The notes beneath the pieces were generated by a model. It saw only the letters and a list, made by a program, of their open reading frames with translations, did no database searches and had not been told where the DNA came from. Made by a program: the position numbers and the translations under genes. Below, one piece after another: positions 13,801 to 28,800 of a stretch of DNA of 64,000 nt. Origin of the DNA: Paragonimus skrjabini miyazakii (taxonomy: Eukaryota; Platyhelminthes; Trematoda; Plagiorchiida; Troglotrematidae); the NCBI GenBank assembly GCA_014338405.1, contig JTDE01000451.1, positions 183,835 to 247,834 on the forward strand, written 5' to 3'. Positions within the stretch are counted from its first letter, which is position 1, and every line of letters begins with the position of its first letter.

Positions 13801-16800
13801 CTACGTTTTGGTGCATAGGAAATATAATTGCCATATAAACATAATGGACTCATGCTACGTAAATTATTCGGTTGTCACAAGTTTTTGTAGTAAACTGAGC
13901 CACTGCTCAATCACTCACCGGTGCGTCATCACCTGGACCAAGAATTACAACCGAAACTTTCAGATAGCCTTTAGCTCCCGACATAGGATCATCCGGATCA
14001 CAAAGTAGTAACCATTTGTTAATCAGACTGTGTTTCTCCTGTTCGTAGGCCAGCGCCAAATCAAATCTGAACGAACCAATCAACGCATCCTTGCGCATCT
14101 TCTTAGAATGGTAGACTCCAAAAGTGATCGGTTTGTCTAGCAACATGGCTGGAGACTCGTGGAAGTTGAAGAAGAATGTTTCGTTCCAGAAAGGTGAGTT
14201 GGTTGGACTCCTTACTTTGGTCTCTTTAGACTTGCCGGCGCACACCACCTTGCAAACCGGCGGGATGTTACTCCCGTAGAGCTGTCGAGCTTCCACCACC
14301 TTCACGCGAATCTGTTGTTACATCAGAAAATGCGATTTGTAAGCTGAGAAAAAACCCTCATTCTTAGTATGATGGAAATTAGTACTGTTAGTAGATGCAG
14401 TCTTGGAGATACAAGAATTGGTACACCTTTACTAGGGGCTTTTTAATGGAAAATACATACAACATCAAAAGCCCATACTGCCGATTGTGTTTCCTGTCGT
14501 AGGTGCTGTTACGATTCAAACCGGGTTGGATCATTTGTTCTCTCTATCCAACGCGGGACATTTCGTAGGTCCCGGCATTCAGAATGCACCCTTCTGCAGC
14601 CAACTCAACAAAGCAGACACAAAAAACTATTTTCACATAATATGCCAGATTGATTCACGTCCGAACGGGTCCAACAGAATTCACATATTACCCGATAGGT
14701 ATCTGATGAGTCATCTCCAGCTGCTTAACTTAGGAGCAAGGCAAGTGATTCATAGTCCATGTATGATTTCAATGGATGAAAATGAAACACGTTAGAACAA
14801 CGTTCGTGGCAAGTAAGCTTAAATTCTGGTCAGGTATAATTACCCCGATAAATCATATGCACCATTTCATACGCTTTATAACCGCAATATTAACGCTAGA
14901 AGTCAAAAGCTGAAACCCGCTATTGATTGCACTTATCCATAGGCGGAATCATTTTTATTACTTTTCACCCGCATACACATTCTCCACTAACGTAATTGCT
15001 TTCTCGAATAACTCTGCCTCACATGCCATTTGCCAGTTCATCTGAAGTTGCGGTGAGCTATACGTTGGCGGAACAGACCAACGCTTGCAACATAGAAAAG
15101 TGGTATACATCCCCAAGTGCTTAGTGCAGACAGTGACAACATATATCAACACCCAAACGGATGTCAGACGTCTCCGGTAGTGAAACCCTTAGTCGCAACA
15201 GATCACGTGGGTGACACCGCTACCTTGGTGATAGTCCTATGATGCAACCGCAACCCAGCCTCACATATGGGATCTCTGTTGGTATAGAATGCTGACGTAA
15301 TCAGTCTCATTGCTGTGGTAATGAAATTGTTTAATTCACCTGACTTTCGTTCGTTTCATATTGCCAGGCCACAAGCCTATGTAACCGAATGTATTATGTA
15401 ACCGACTGATGCGAATAAACGAAATGCTCGCAATGTATGTATTCTCGCTGTGATGACTAACTGAATGAAACGAACTCAATGTTTCAAGTATTATGCAAGT
15501 TGGTAGAAGGTCAACAATTTAAAAAAATACTTGGGGTCGACTGTTTTGCACGAAATCCCGCAAAACACGTTTTCGCCATGCTTAAGTGTGTCTGTGTAAG
15601 AGTAAACCAACTGATGAGTAGTGGAGGATTTAGGTTTTTATATAGATTGAACATCACTTACAAGTGATCGCAGCTGTCACATTCCCATAGACTTTCCAGT
15701 CGGTCCGTTTTGAGTTTCGCTTTCATTTGAGTTCGCCAATAGTGTTTCTCCTTGCCACGACCGGGACTAGAATTCCGGCTACGCTTTCATGAATTAACCG
15801 TGTTGACCACTGCACCATTCACCTCACATTAGACACAACTGAATCATCATATGTCGACGCCCAACCACAATCGCTTGTGAGTAATGTTCAGATTGCCCGA
15901 TCGTCTTAAGAGCAGACACTGGCTAACCTGATTGAACGTTCACATATGACGACTCAGTTGTACCTAATGTGAAGTCAATGGCGCATTGGTCAACACGGTT
16001 GCCTCATAAAAGCGAAGCCAGAGTTCTAATCCCGGTCGTGTTAAAGATATGCACTGCTGGCGAGCTCACGAGAGAAATTCGACTCTAGCGAACTTCTCCC
16101 GGTAGGCAGGCCGACTGAAAAGTCTGTGGGTATGCGAAAGCTGCGATTAACTGTGAGTGATGTTAAATTCATACAAAAGAGTAAACCAAGTTAATTCTGT
16201 AAACGTTAGCAGCTCACCTCTCCATTTGTTTAATCATTCTAGTAAGCGTTCTGTTGTGAACGGCAATTGCAAAAAGAATAGCGTATTGTCTAGTATTCAC
16301 AACGGTTTTAGTCATTTTGTTTCAGTCAACATAAGATATTTTTATAGTAGCCAAGGTGGTTCATCATAAAAGTAACTGTTTCTCATAAGTCCTCTCGTAA
16401 ACCCTTGAGCGTGAAGGCAGTTTAAATTGTACGTCTAATTTTTAACTTAAAAGCAGGGCAAGACAAACCTTTTCAAAACTGTTCATGATACTACTTTAGT
16501 AGGTCTGTTTGTTTTATTACAGAGGTGAGCAAAAGCTTTAAAAAACGTTGGCTGGTCTTCCGGATAGATATGCTTCGTCAGTACAAGCGCAGCACCTATC
16601 CCCATAGAACATACTGCTCAGCACATACACGCTTATTTGTAAGATTGATATAGAAACGTTTGGTGAGTCTTTTAATTCTTACTAACGTTGACCCTTTCAT
16701 GGCTTACTTAACTGTAGCCAGAACGGTTTTTGAGACAGTCGAATAGATTCTGGCATGTGATGCTAACTGGTGAAACTTGTATCATTCACCAATCTGATTT

Positions 16801-19800
16801 TCTTTGCTGTCTGCATATGCCTTCCATGGTGCACTGTCCAAAGATTCATGGTACACGCACAGTTGCTCACGTATGAGTCACGTAAATGATGATTCATTCA
16901 TGCCTTAAGCAAAACAAACTCTTGCACACCCCCATACAGGGCATAACAAGTTCACACTGAACGGTTCATATCGAGCCCCAACAGTCTGTTATGAAGCTTA
17001 TACATACCAGTCACCCGGACTGTCTTTTTTATGTATTATATCAAGGCGACGATACATGTAGGTATCAGATACATCAAAATCACATGTATTAAAGCTTCCT
17101 CGGACCAGTTGTTTGATCTCGCTGTTTTGAGAGAGGACATTGAGAACACTGTCATGTTGGGTCAGAGCAAACAGTTGATAGGCAGCGAGAACACTAACCA
17201 AAAGTTGCACTGTGTATCAAAGTGCACGTGCACACTTGTCGTACAATCCAACAGCACTGAATAAAATCTACTGGAACTAGTTCACAAGAATCATGGAAAA
17301 GAAAATCACAAGAGGAAGCTAAATATTTGTAGATACACTTGGTAATGTACTGGACAGCTTAGAAAAGAAAATCGGCAAACAATACAGCGGTTTTAATGGA
17401 GTAGATAAAGTAACAGTGTGGTTGTGAATATTTAAGACGAGGAAACTTGGTATAAGTGAGTGAATGTACGGAAACTCAACTATATTCTATCGAAAATAGC
17501 ACGGGCTCGTTCCAGCATCAAACAAACAACAGCTGACTAATAGAAAAAGCGAAGGATGGCTGCGACGGCATTCTACCTAAATGACTCTAACTGTCCAATG
17601 ATCGGAAATATTGGTTGGGTGTCCCGCTTGCATGCTTAGAGATAGAGCTCATGACACCGTCATAGTAGGTTGTGACAGACTTCTGCATGCCTGGCTCCCC
17701 AGGCATCCAACGGACGTCATCTGCAAGTCAAATGATTCAGTCAATGCTGTAGTTTCAGACAGTCATCCAAGAGGATTGTATACCCAGTTGTAAAGCTAGT
17801 AAAGTATTAAATATGGTAACAAGATATAGAGATCAAACTGAATTCAGGCAGCCCGTTTTGATGCAGCAGTGGACGCAGTGTTGACCTGTTCAATCTTCAG
17901 TTCAGTTTCCCAAAATGGGCATTGTATTGCTCGGGGTACGACAAAAGCGTGAACATTTAGTTCACACTGAGTGCCTTCTGTGAAGCTGATATTTTTCGTA
18001 CTTGTTCAAAGCAAATGGTTTAAAACGTTTCGGCATGCAATTTAAGTGTTCGATTAGCTTTCACAGACAGTTGGGCGCAGTTCAAAAAATCCCCGCGGTC
18101 GTCTGGTGCAAGCGCCACTAAATCCCGTTCACGTGCGCAGCACTGTCCGAAGTGGTGAACGTATATATTCAATGCCTTGCATTTGACAATACTAATCAGG
18201 AAGCATTCGTAATTTAAAACAATTGAATAACGCTTAGTTTTACTGATGAGTAGTTTGGGAGGTGTGATAATTCATGAGACCCAGTTGCGGAATATCCCAA
18301 CTTCGGCTGCATTCGGACCAGCAACAAAACAACATCCCCAGAAGTGACGAATGTTCTACAAACTGAGTTACGAAGCCGAACCGGAAGCTCAGAAATTTCA
18401 CATCTGGACCTAGTTACCCATCCAACCAACTGTGTCATATGGGATCCACAAAATACACCAACTGATTGCCGAAGCAAGATTCCTTGATCAGTTTACGCTA
18501 GAATCCGCCAACACCACCGGTGAGCATTGATGTTGCATTACTGATAAGTAGTAGCTCAGCTGGCAGGGCATTGGCCGCGTCTGGGCATCTTGTTTTTGAC
18601 GCTGGTTCGAATCCAGCCGAAGTCCCGATTTTTTGCAAATGGATCTCTTCGGAATAATCAGTTTGTCAAAAACAAGTAACAGGCATGGGACCATTTATTT
18701 AGTGGATAAACTGTTCATTTGTTGAATGCCAAAAAGCGATTCAAAATCCACTTCTAATCGTTCATTTACATGCTGCCTTGATCTACCTGGAAACCCGGTA
18801 AGTTCACGAAACTAGTTATCTGTATGCACATGCAGTTATTATGCGTAGGACGCACGAAGGCCAAGATGCAAATCACCTTGTCCGGTTTAAATAGCCAAAC
18901 GCATTTGTTTAACTGTGCTATGCCTGATCAATAGATCTTGAATAGATTACCCGTCCGGATCAAATACCGCACATAGCTATCTGCGATCGATCGAAGGTAA
19001 AACCTGTTTCCGCAAAAACCTCCAGCGTGACTGTTTAAACAGTGCCGCTGATTTTGCGCAGTTAACCGGTTCAACACGGAACCACGATCGATCAGTGACG
19101 TGAGCATTTATTCGCACGACTTACTCAAATTGATCTGTTCAAACTGGAATACTGTTCATATCTCAGTTGCATTGTGGAGTGCAAGTTTAATAATTGACCT
19201 ACTTCCAGAAATCAAGTTCAGCTGTTGCTTAATACTCAACATGGGTTTATTGTGGTTTTGAGTTATCCAACAAGACAGGGGTAGTCATCAGCTTAAAAAG
19301 TATGTAACGGTTTTCGTACTTTATCGTTATCCCTTTGATGGATAGAGTGGTAGGAAAGTAAGTACATTTGAATGTAGGTCAACAGAGTGGAACTGACATG
19401 AAAGATACTTCCTATGTTGTTCAGCATAACAAACTTTCAAACGGACTAAGATCAGTTCTAAAACTCGCTGAATTTTCAAAGCCGTCAGTATGTAATACAT
19501 GGGAAATTAGTTTTCTCATCATCTCAGCGTCTGTCCCCGTGTAGTACAGGTGTGGAAGTCATGTAAATGAACAGTGAGTATCGGTTAACATTTAGTTAAA
19601 CTTGAGTGATGGTGTGCACTGCTACTTAACGTAGCAGTGGTTTACACATTTCTGATCATCCAATAAATTTTCATTCATGATATACTGTTTCTTGATCTCA
19701 CGCACGGCTTGTCAAAACCATTCTTTGAACAGCCATAGCCGCCTGTAGGATATGTTACTTTCATAAAACGCACACCACCCCTTGTTAATCTTCGTCAATG

Positions 19801-22800
19801 CATATAGTTTCATGTTGGTGTCTATTAGGTACAGTAATGAAACCGTACAGACTTTCGTCGTTTTGCCCTCTATGGTTGATCAAAGCAAGTGTAACAAATA
19901 GATCCAATGCTAGAAGATTCGATTTTTGGTTATTTATAAGTATTCAGATAAACGGACATTTAAGCGGGAATTAATTTCGGATTGAATTGACTTAGACATC
20001 ACAGGATGAACTGGGACTGAACGTACTTGAAAATCTTGTGGTTTGGTTGAATACGGCTCTCGAATTTTACGTTGTGCTTTGCCATTGCCAATATTTCCAC
20101 TAACACCTCCGGTAGTATCTGCAGTCACGCCTCCACTGGCGTCAGCAACTCCAGTCCCTCCTTCGCCCGATCCACCCGCTCCACCTCCGGAACCGTCATC
20201 TGTTTGGTTGACTGTGATTCCACCTACACTTAGGTGTATGTAATGCACGAATTAGAAACAAACATGATACCATATCCTTCAATGCGATAAAAATCACTTG
20301 AAACTATAACTTTTGGACATGCACAGAAGTGTAATAGGCGGATACAATAACGGATTATTTGAAAGTAATGCTAGAATAAAGTATCGCAAAAACGAAAAAC
20401 GTTAACTGTCATTGTTCTCTGCATACAATTGCAGGCGAGTAAAGTTGAGAGTTACACCGAGCTTCCTTATCAAACTGATTGAAAATACGCTGTGTCTATG
20501 TGGATTAACAAAAACATGAGTCGGAAGAATTTGGAGAAAGTTGTTAATGCTCCCTCTCAGACCGATATTCTACGAAGGTCTGGTTGTCTGGTTGAGATGG
20601 TCAGCAATGAAATGAAGCTTTCGTCCACAAAACCACCGGTCCTATGAGCAGCGTTTTGGCTAGGACAAGTTAGGTGATCAGTGAGACTTTTAACAACTCA
20701 GTCATCTGATTGTCACCATCCTTCCTGTGTCCTGTTTGTACTAGTACAGACTTTACGGGGTCGAAAGTTTAAATGACCTAAAAGCCTCTGGCTGTTCACT
20801 GCCAAACCACCATGGAAATACAACTCTCGTAGTTGTTACCAGCGTAGATTGGTCATAAGGCATGTTATGTCCATTCAATAAATGAGCTTTCATGACTCCA
20901 TGCCCAATTATGATGCAGTCTCAACTGCGGAACGAATCCCTCTTGGTAGCCCCGGCTAGATTTATTTCCGAAATACAGCATCACATACAGTCCCGCGGTG
21001 TGGTAGTCAAACTTTACAAATTTAAGTTACCGAAATTCGGGGCCAATTTATAACTGTTCAGTTATCCGCGTATTCTCATAAATATGAAAAACGTCTCTAG
21101 TTTGTGTGAACACATGCCTTGATCAAACTAATTCATTTCTCTCTTTAGTTGTAATATTATTTTTTGCTTCTAGTCATGTTCTACGTTGTTAAATAAATAT
21201 ATATATATATGCACACTTTCTCTCTAGAGTGGGTATTGGTAGGGCAGATCGATTGTGTTTGCTTCAAACTGACATCCACTTTACTGTGGCATTCGTTTCT
21301 CAAAGTGGCCTACGATGTGCTGAGAACTTTCTACTCTGATCAATAAATATTTTACAAACACATTCTTAATGAGCACACCTCTGTTTAACTGTCCCATTTG
21401 TTGCTGTAATCAGTATGCTACAAAATGCAGTTGGATGAATTCAACTTCAGAAGTGATTGATAACCACGGCATGTAAAAGAGAATGGTGAACAGTTTTTCA
21501 ACGGCCAAAGCAGTCAGTGACGGTCACCTGGGAAACGCTATCGCAGTAATGTTCTACCCCATGTATGATACTGGTCAAATGTGCCTAAAAAGAAATACCC
21601 ATCAAAATAAATTTTGCACAACCTGCATTGAAAAACGGCTTGTCGGCTTGAAACGTAACCTATTAACTTAAGCACCTCCATAAGAAATCGGTTCCCATCG
21701 ATCAGCTTGATATTGCGGTTGATGCTGGCTTTCACAGACTGAAGTATTTTGTTGAATCCCGGAATGGAAGTGACATTTTTCCAGAAGCAAGTCTAACGTG
21801 CAACAAGTGGTGACTGAGGATCCGTGAAATATGTCCGAGGACGAGACTGAATCTGCTCGTGTTAAGAACACGTCGACGAACCTCGTCATTGCTGAAGTGG
21901 GTTCTTTCGTCAAAAGCCGTCAGTGCTTCGGAGGAGCCAGTGGTCTGTGACTGGCATCCGCGTAAATCGGCCAGGTTTCGCACCTGTACGATGAGACCGT
22001 TTGTACTACTGAAATTTGCATCCAGCTTTGCATAAGAAGACAGGAATGGTGCCAGCGGCACAGATAGCTCAGGTCCTCAAATGCTACCTGAGCTTCCGCC
22101 ATAATATTTGTGATTTTCTCGGATAATCAACCGCCATTAATACGATCCCCAACTTTCATAAACTTCTCGGCTAGTTCGAACGGTTCACCATCAAGAGTAG
22201 AGTACCACCAGTTTTTTAATAAGGCCTTGTATTTAAAAGGTGCAAAGGCCATACCAGATTGACGAACTCTAACCTCTAATCTGCCTGGGAGGTAATGAGC
22301 TAGCTTCAAAATTTCACATGGTTTGCAAACATAAATTGTCGAGATGTATCGTCCAACAGCATTCCTAAACCGTCCTAGTCGCAGTCGGCCGGAGTTCACT
22401 TTAAGATCCCGTTCACTAGAAAGTTAAATAAAACAGAGTATGCTGGTAACCTTATCGCACCCCAGTTGAGGTACTGAAGGTCGGCAATAAACTATTCTAA
22501 ACCCTAACCCAGTCAAAGACATAACGACAAATTGTTTTCAGGACTTTAATGTAGCTCTCGGGCACACTCTTGCTTAATAAACGCCCTCAAAGGTCAGGTC
22601 TGTCAGTTGAAGCAAAGCCTACCCTAATGTCTAAAAAGACCGCTGCCAACCTTGTATAAGAATGACAGCCTTCAAGTATTCAGCGCGGTGTGAAGGTGTG
22701 ATCAAAGTAACCACGACCAGGATGAAACCCAGCCGGTTCATTGTGGACATGTTGTTTGCGCGTTTGGTCTAGCTGACGAAGTAAAAAATTGTAAACCCCT

Positions 22801-25800
22801 TCAATGCAATAGGAAACCATGGTATGCAAATTAATTACTTGAGACCATCTGAAAATGGACACACCGTTTGTCAACCCTCAGTGATTGGAAATGACTTCGT
22901 GATATCGAGGATTTCAGTCCTTCTACTGGTACTAGGCATCCATTTGTAAAAGGGCTGATTGAAAGTTCGTCCGAGCCGGGGACAATGTGACGTTTGGGGA
23001 ACTTGATTCCAAGCGAGATTTCTGCCTTTAATAACAGAGACTCGTCAGCGGACCAATGAATACAGGGAGTTCCCAAACTCACGATCAACTACATGGATGG
23101 CCAACTGAACCGTTCTCAGATCTCAATCAATCTTATCAAGCATCGTTGCAGATTGTCGACAGTCTTTACAGACTACCTCGTTCTTCCAGCTACCATTCGC
23201 CCGGCCAATAGGGAAGGAAGTCTGATGATTCGCCGTAACAACTGTCCATTTTATCTCGATAATGCGTTGTGTTCAAAATACCTCGTAGTTATTTTTAAGT
23301 TGCTTCCTGAATTTTGAATCATACCAGCTGTCGGAGACGGTATTCCGGCTGGCATCAAGAAATTTGAAAGTCTCAGAGACCCAACTCTTGGTAGCCGAAT
23401 CAACAGCAGTGCCACATTAAATAATAGTACACTGATGAATGGTATGCAGGGTATGCTCTCAGGCTGCCTCGATGTCATGCGGTGGTGAGGATCCTGGACC
23501 AGAGGCCACGGTTCACTGATAGTTATAAAGTGCATGTAGCTACCCTAGTTTGTTAAGTCACTCTGTTTAATGTCGAAGTAGCCTCCCACTAACACGCACT
23601 AATTTACCAGCAGAATTCCAACAGATGCTGTACTCTAACCAAAAATCATGTAAATAGCCAGGCCATTGGGGGCTGGAAACTATACGGTCAATCTGGGCCC
23701 ATAGTTGAAGTGACAGTTGAGATCGCCAAGTACTGCCCACATCAACGAAACCTGGTGTTTGCTGAAAACAGCCTGCTACCAGCACAAAACTGTCGTTAAA
23801 GTTAACTTTTATCTGTTGGACGATTATCACACCAACTGAGTTACGCTCATTAATACCTGGCCTGCCTACTCAAGTACTCAATTCCCTGGTTAGTACAACG
23901 AGATACGTGCGCCGCATGATACATAGAAAGTGACTGAGTTGTTGATAAACTTCATCCCTGACAGCACCTTGAATGTCTGTAGGAGCATGCTGTAGCGAAA
24001 AGGCGTCCAATGAAGCACAATCTTTATTGTCTAACTCGCTAGTTACCATGCCACACGAGAGCTCGCGATTTTGAATCACAATGTGACGAAATAATGAGTA
24101 CGTAGGGTTTGTGAAGGACCTTTTTTGACGTTCTAATCACAACTTTAAATCTGATAGTGCAGATGCAGTTATCAACTTGGCTATAGTCTAGTAGCGTTCT
24201 CTGATTAAACATGCTTACATAAGTTTAAACATCAGATTGACTAGAGAGTTCGGCCACAGAATCTCCAAACAAATGAAGATAGTACACGTACTACGAGTCA
24301 GTCAACTGAAGTTGGAGATGAGATGTTGCGCCAGGATTCTAAGCAATGTTTTAACAAGATAACAGTTTTCAACGGCGATTGACCCCAATGTTTGTGCGAT
24401 AAATGTCTGTTGGTCTACCTACACGAGATATCTGACATTGAAGGTAACAAGCTAAAACGGTGTCAGGGAGTAAGTAGATGTATAGACCACGCAGAGATGG
24501 CATTTTTGATCTGCGCACCATCTTAATGACTGAAACTTCACCGCCAGCAAATGATGCTTGTCTCTGGTGCGTTTGGAGAGTCGCCAACTAAAGAATCTCA
24601 TTATAAACGGGGTAAATGAGAGGGGCATTCTTGGTGCAGTGACGTGTGGTGTGAAGGCCAAATCAATCATCGGTGCCTATACTAAACAGTCGGATCAGTG
24701 GAGTGGGTCATAATTCATAAATGTTAAAAAGTACATTAGTTCACGCATTTTAATGGACCTGATACTTCTCGATTTCCTGTTCCGTGAAATGAAGTTGACT
24801 TGAATGCTTCAACCGGGGCCTTTGGTTCAAAAACTTGACCCATAAAGCATTGGGAGGAACCGCAAAATTCGCAATCCATTGGAGTTGGGTAACCGTTAGT
24901 TTGGTTTGTATGTTCTTCGGTAGAATTCATTCACCTAAGATGTGCAATGCATCATGCATAAGTTTGCTAGAGAAGTCATTCAATGGTTGGAATTTCTGTC
25001 ACAGTGGGCGAAACTGATGTACAAACATGAAACGTAAAGCCCACAACGTTTTTCTCCTGTTGTCAAACGCCAGTGAACAAAGTGATCCACATGGCCTGTG
25101 AATGAAGCACAACTAGTCAGGATGCCAGGCGCACCTTCCGTACTTATTCAGGTAAGTAGTCCTCGTGGAATCTGTCCACTTCCTATTCGTCCAGCAACTT
25201 CCCTTATATAGTAGTTGACTTTAATGTGGAAACCTATTACCCCATCCTAAACCTTAAGAGACACCCGGTAGCATTGATCTAGTCACTACGATTACCCGAG
25301 TACCTGAAGTTACCCGGTTTTCAATACAATGAGCCCAATGTTACAGAAACAATCGTCCACCCTCGAGTGTTCACATTAGGTAACTTAAGAGACATTTGCC
25401 TTCATTAACTGATCCACCATCTTATTCGTATATTCCAGTTTACAAAACATTGCTCAACTGGTTTTCCATCATATCACAGTAGCTTCCTAGTGGATACAAT
25501 TAATGTCAGCTGCTTTGCGATAATCCTATCCGAACGACAAGGATATTCAATTGAAGTACACGTACAAACATATGTGCATATATATATATATATATATGCG
25601 TTATGTAATCTTGCCATTTATCATATTTCGTACTATATTTGTGCACATATTTCTATATGAATGGTATATGATATGTGATAAAAGTTTAAAAATATGTATG
25701 CAGTTATTCCTACCGCCCTGGAAATGATATCACAAAACAACCGTTACAAACCGTATCCCCATAAAAGTACTGTGGTACTATAAGGAATCTGTTGAACGAC

Positions 25801-28800
25801 GTATCGTGGTGTATGTATGGTGGTATGTTGATGGATCAGCTGATGAAGAAACAAGCACATCACTTACACCAGCCAGTGAGATCATCTGAATGTGAACGCT
25901 ATTGCATTGAAACTCAAGGTTGATCATCAAACTGTTGTCTTTAGGACAAAGCACGTGTGTAAGTTTTAGCATTCCTTTTTGCTTCACAATGACCTGCTGG
26001 TGATTTGGACATAGTTGACAATAAACCGGATGCAACTGAAACAGCAGAAAACTGGGTAAGGTCCCCGTGAGATTTAGAGGAAATAGCAATCTGAACTGAT
26101 GTGTCTGTCAGCAGTCATTTCACTCGATTAATGGGGATTTTGAATGTGAATGGGCAACCTCACATATTTGATTGATTGGAAGTCCATTCCTACGGTCACA
26201 CTATAATGCATCATAGATGCATTTCACATTTATGCTTATCAAGGATATCTTGCTATGGTGAATGGTCAGCTTGAATTTTTATACCTTAAATCAACGGAAA
26301 AACGATATCAGTGCCGATTTTGTTCATTAAAAAATTATCCCGGTTGACGTGCGGATAACTGAAAAGACTACCGCAATGATGAATATGTAGTCAATGAAAA
26401 ATATGTTCCTGTAAAAACCCAGACGTCAACTCGTTTATCTTTAGTCTAAGTTCCTAGATTTTCTAGCTGTGTGGAACCCGAAGAAGAACTTCTTGTTGAC
26501 TGATTTAGATTCCAAAGGAAAGTGAGGAGTCGTTATGAATTTATTCGAGGTCGTTACTCTGGATTTATGTTAACAGTGTGTTTACTAATATGACCAAGGT
26601 CCACAGCCCTGTCATCCTTTTGTGCAGAGCAGTTCACGGAAATCCAGAAAGTCTGGCTTAAAAATTAAATCAACATTGCTTTCGCATTCACAACCGCTCC
26701 GTCAATTCAGCATATATTTCCAAGGTAGACATTTTGCGTCAACTAACACATTTTACAGCTTCCTTATTGGTTCGGTCCGCTTTCTCAGGTGGAATTTGAA
26801 ACTAGTCCGTTTAAATTTTCGTGGACCTCTTTGTGTACTGTCACCTACGGTTATGATTTCTCTAAATCTCTTAGTTTTTTCACCAGTTACGTCAGTTTTC
26901 CATTGACAGTGCGTGGTATCCAACGGATACGCGCAGTTCTCGATATGGTTGGCAGTTGATTGTCTGTTCCATGCGCAATAGGGCCGATGGGAAAATGCTT
27001 ACCAAATAAGGACTCAACTCTACATGGATATGTTATGGTGCTCTGATTAATACGTTGTCGGTCACGGTCAACCGCTGGACGATCGAAGTGGATTTCGTTT
27101 GAAGGTTTCCCTTCATGCGGAAGACAGCGGGGCTGTAACAATGAAACGAATTCTGCTGTATGACCACACTATTGATGACCCTGACTAATCCGGCGAGAAG
27201 GGTAGATAAGTGCCACATATGCAGTTAGGAACCTCGTGATCATTCAGATCGCCAGTAGGAAACGCTATTTCACCTGACAGTAAGTGGCGTGCTTGTACCC
27301 ACAACAATTTTTCCTAGCCTAATTTGTATGCACTCTTTTCCTTCTTTTTTCCTTCTGAAGTGGTCCAAGTTATTGCTGAAGTGAGAAGTGTCTCGAATCA
27401 CATACTTTCTAGTTACGTTCCTGTTCGTTGTGAATGAATTGTAATATGGTATTCTTCATGGCCATCTCGGTCGCCAGTTTGCTGTTGGATTATGCGTGTG
27501 TAAACACAAAGTGAACTAATGTTCGGACAGACCAAGTGTGAGAAACGTTCACCAAACACACCGAGGGTCCAATTGTTCATGTCATCGCAACAAAGTGAAT
27601 GTTACCGAAGATGAGTCGCAACTGTCATGAAGACTTGTCGTAATGAAGTAGATTTCAAAGGATTTGCACATTTGTAACAAAACCTAACTTATGTCAGGCC
27701 GTTTGTATCCTTCTGGCTCCAAAGCTACTATCAAGTGTAGAAAACTGAGAGGTGTCTTGACCAAAAGGTCAAGAAAAACTATGAAAACTATACGGCAGAG
27801 TAATGGAAGAGAATAGGTTAAAATATCCGGATTAGGAATAACGGAAAACTTTGCTGAGCTCAGCCATCAAGTGGAGGATGACCTTTCGTGAACACGTAAA
27901 TTAAAGGATACCAAACAAGTAGCAAAAATGAGCAGCTTACAATGAAGGTGATACTTACTATTGCAAAGCGTTTATTGTACCGCACATTACCGATCGATAC
28001 CACTAACATTTTCAAAATTGCCAAACAATTAAGTAGACACTTAACACGTATTTACAAGATCTAGGGTATTCAGTCGAACTAGGTGGGTGGGCTTTTGTTG
28101 AATAGGAGACTTGGTTATCCCTTAGATCGTTGGCTAGAACGTATTCCAACAAGGCAGCCTAACATACTCAGTTACATGAACGCTTTTTGACGACAAGTAA
28201 CTGGTTTACTTGAATTATCTTAAAATGTTTCCAGACTTTCAGCGACACCGGTCACAATACACTGGCAAATCTGTTGTTTGACATACTAATTCACTACTGC
28301 GTGTGTTTGTGACCATTGTCAGGACCAATGACAGCCCCGGTTAATAGTACACATGGGTATAGCTTAGGTCTGAAAATAATAATAATCAGTATTATCTCAA
28401 CTTATTTATTTAAGCAGAATATAGGTTTGGTGAACGGCAACAGAATACGCTTTTTATCAAAAATCAAACGAATTACGTTTTACCTACCGCCAGATGCATC
28501 TCCACTCGGCTTCGGTGATATGTATTTGATTACTGTCTCCAAGGTCGCCTATTAAAAAATCGAATAAGACAGGGATATAGGGTGACCAAAGACTAAAATG
28601 TTTCATTACCGTTTCTAGCTTTTACAAAGTTTTTGAGTTGTATTTATGCTGTCTGAACTCGTGCTCCACAAATGTGCACGGCAGGTTCACTCGCACTCAA
28701 AAAAATAATAATGGTTTCAGAAAACTGCCAACATATGGAACAAGTATTTGGAATATCTTCACACTTCTAGACATGTAAAAGATTTCCTAAGTTCACTGAC

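Larger units (their letters stand above)
14312..20026 (-). other. Ferlin intron 5
   Basis: 5.7 kb from donor GTACGT to acceptor CAACAG. It contains the facing SINE pair (15.65-16.16 kb) and a tRNA-like unit (18.55 kb). The remainder holds nothing I recognise. Confidence 0.8.

Noticed and set aside
25778..26089. 103-codon minus-strand open frame in intron 4
   Set aside because: No homology recognised and no exon-like borders that fit the ferlin phases.
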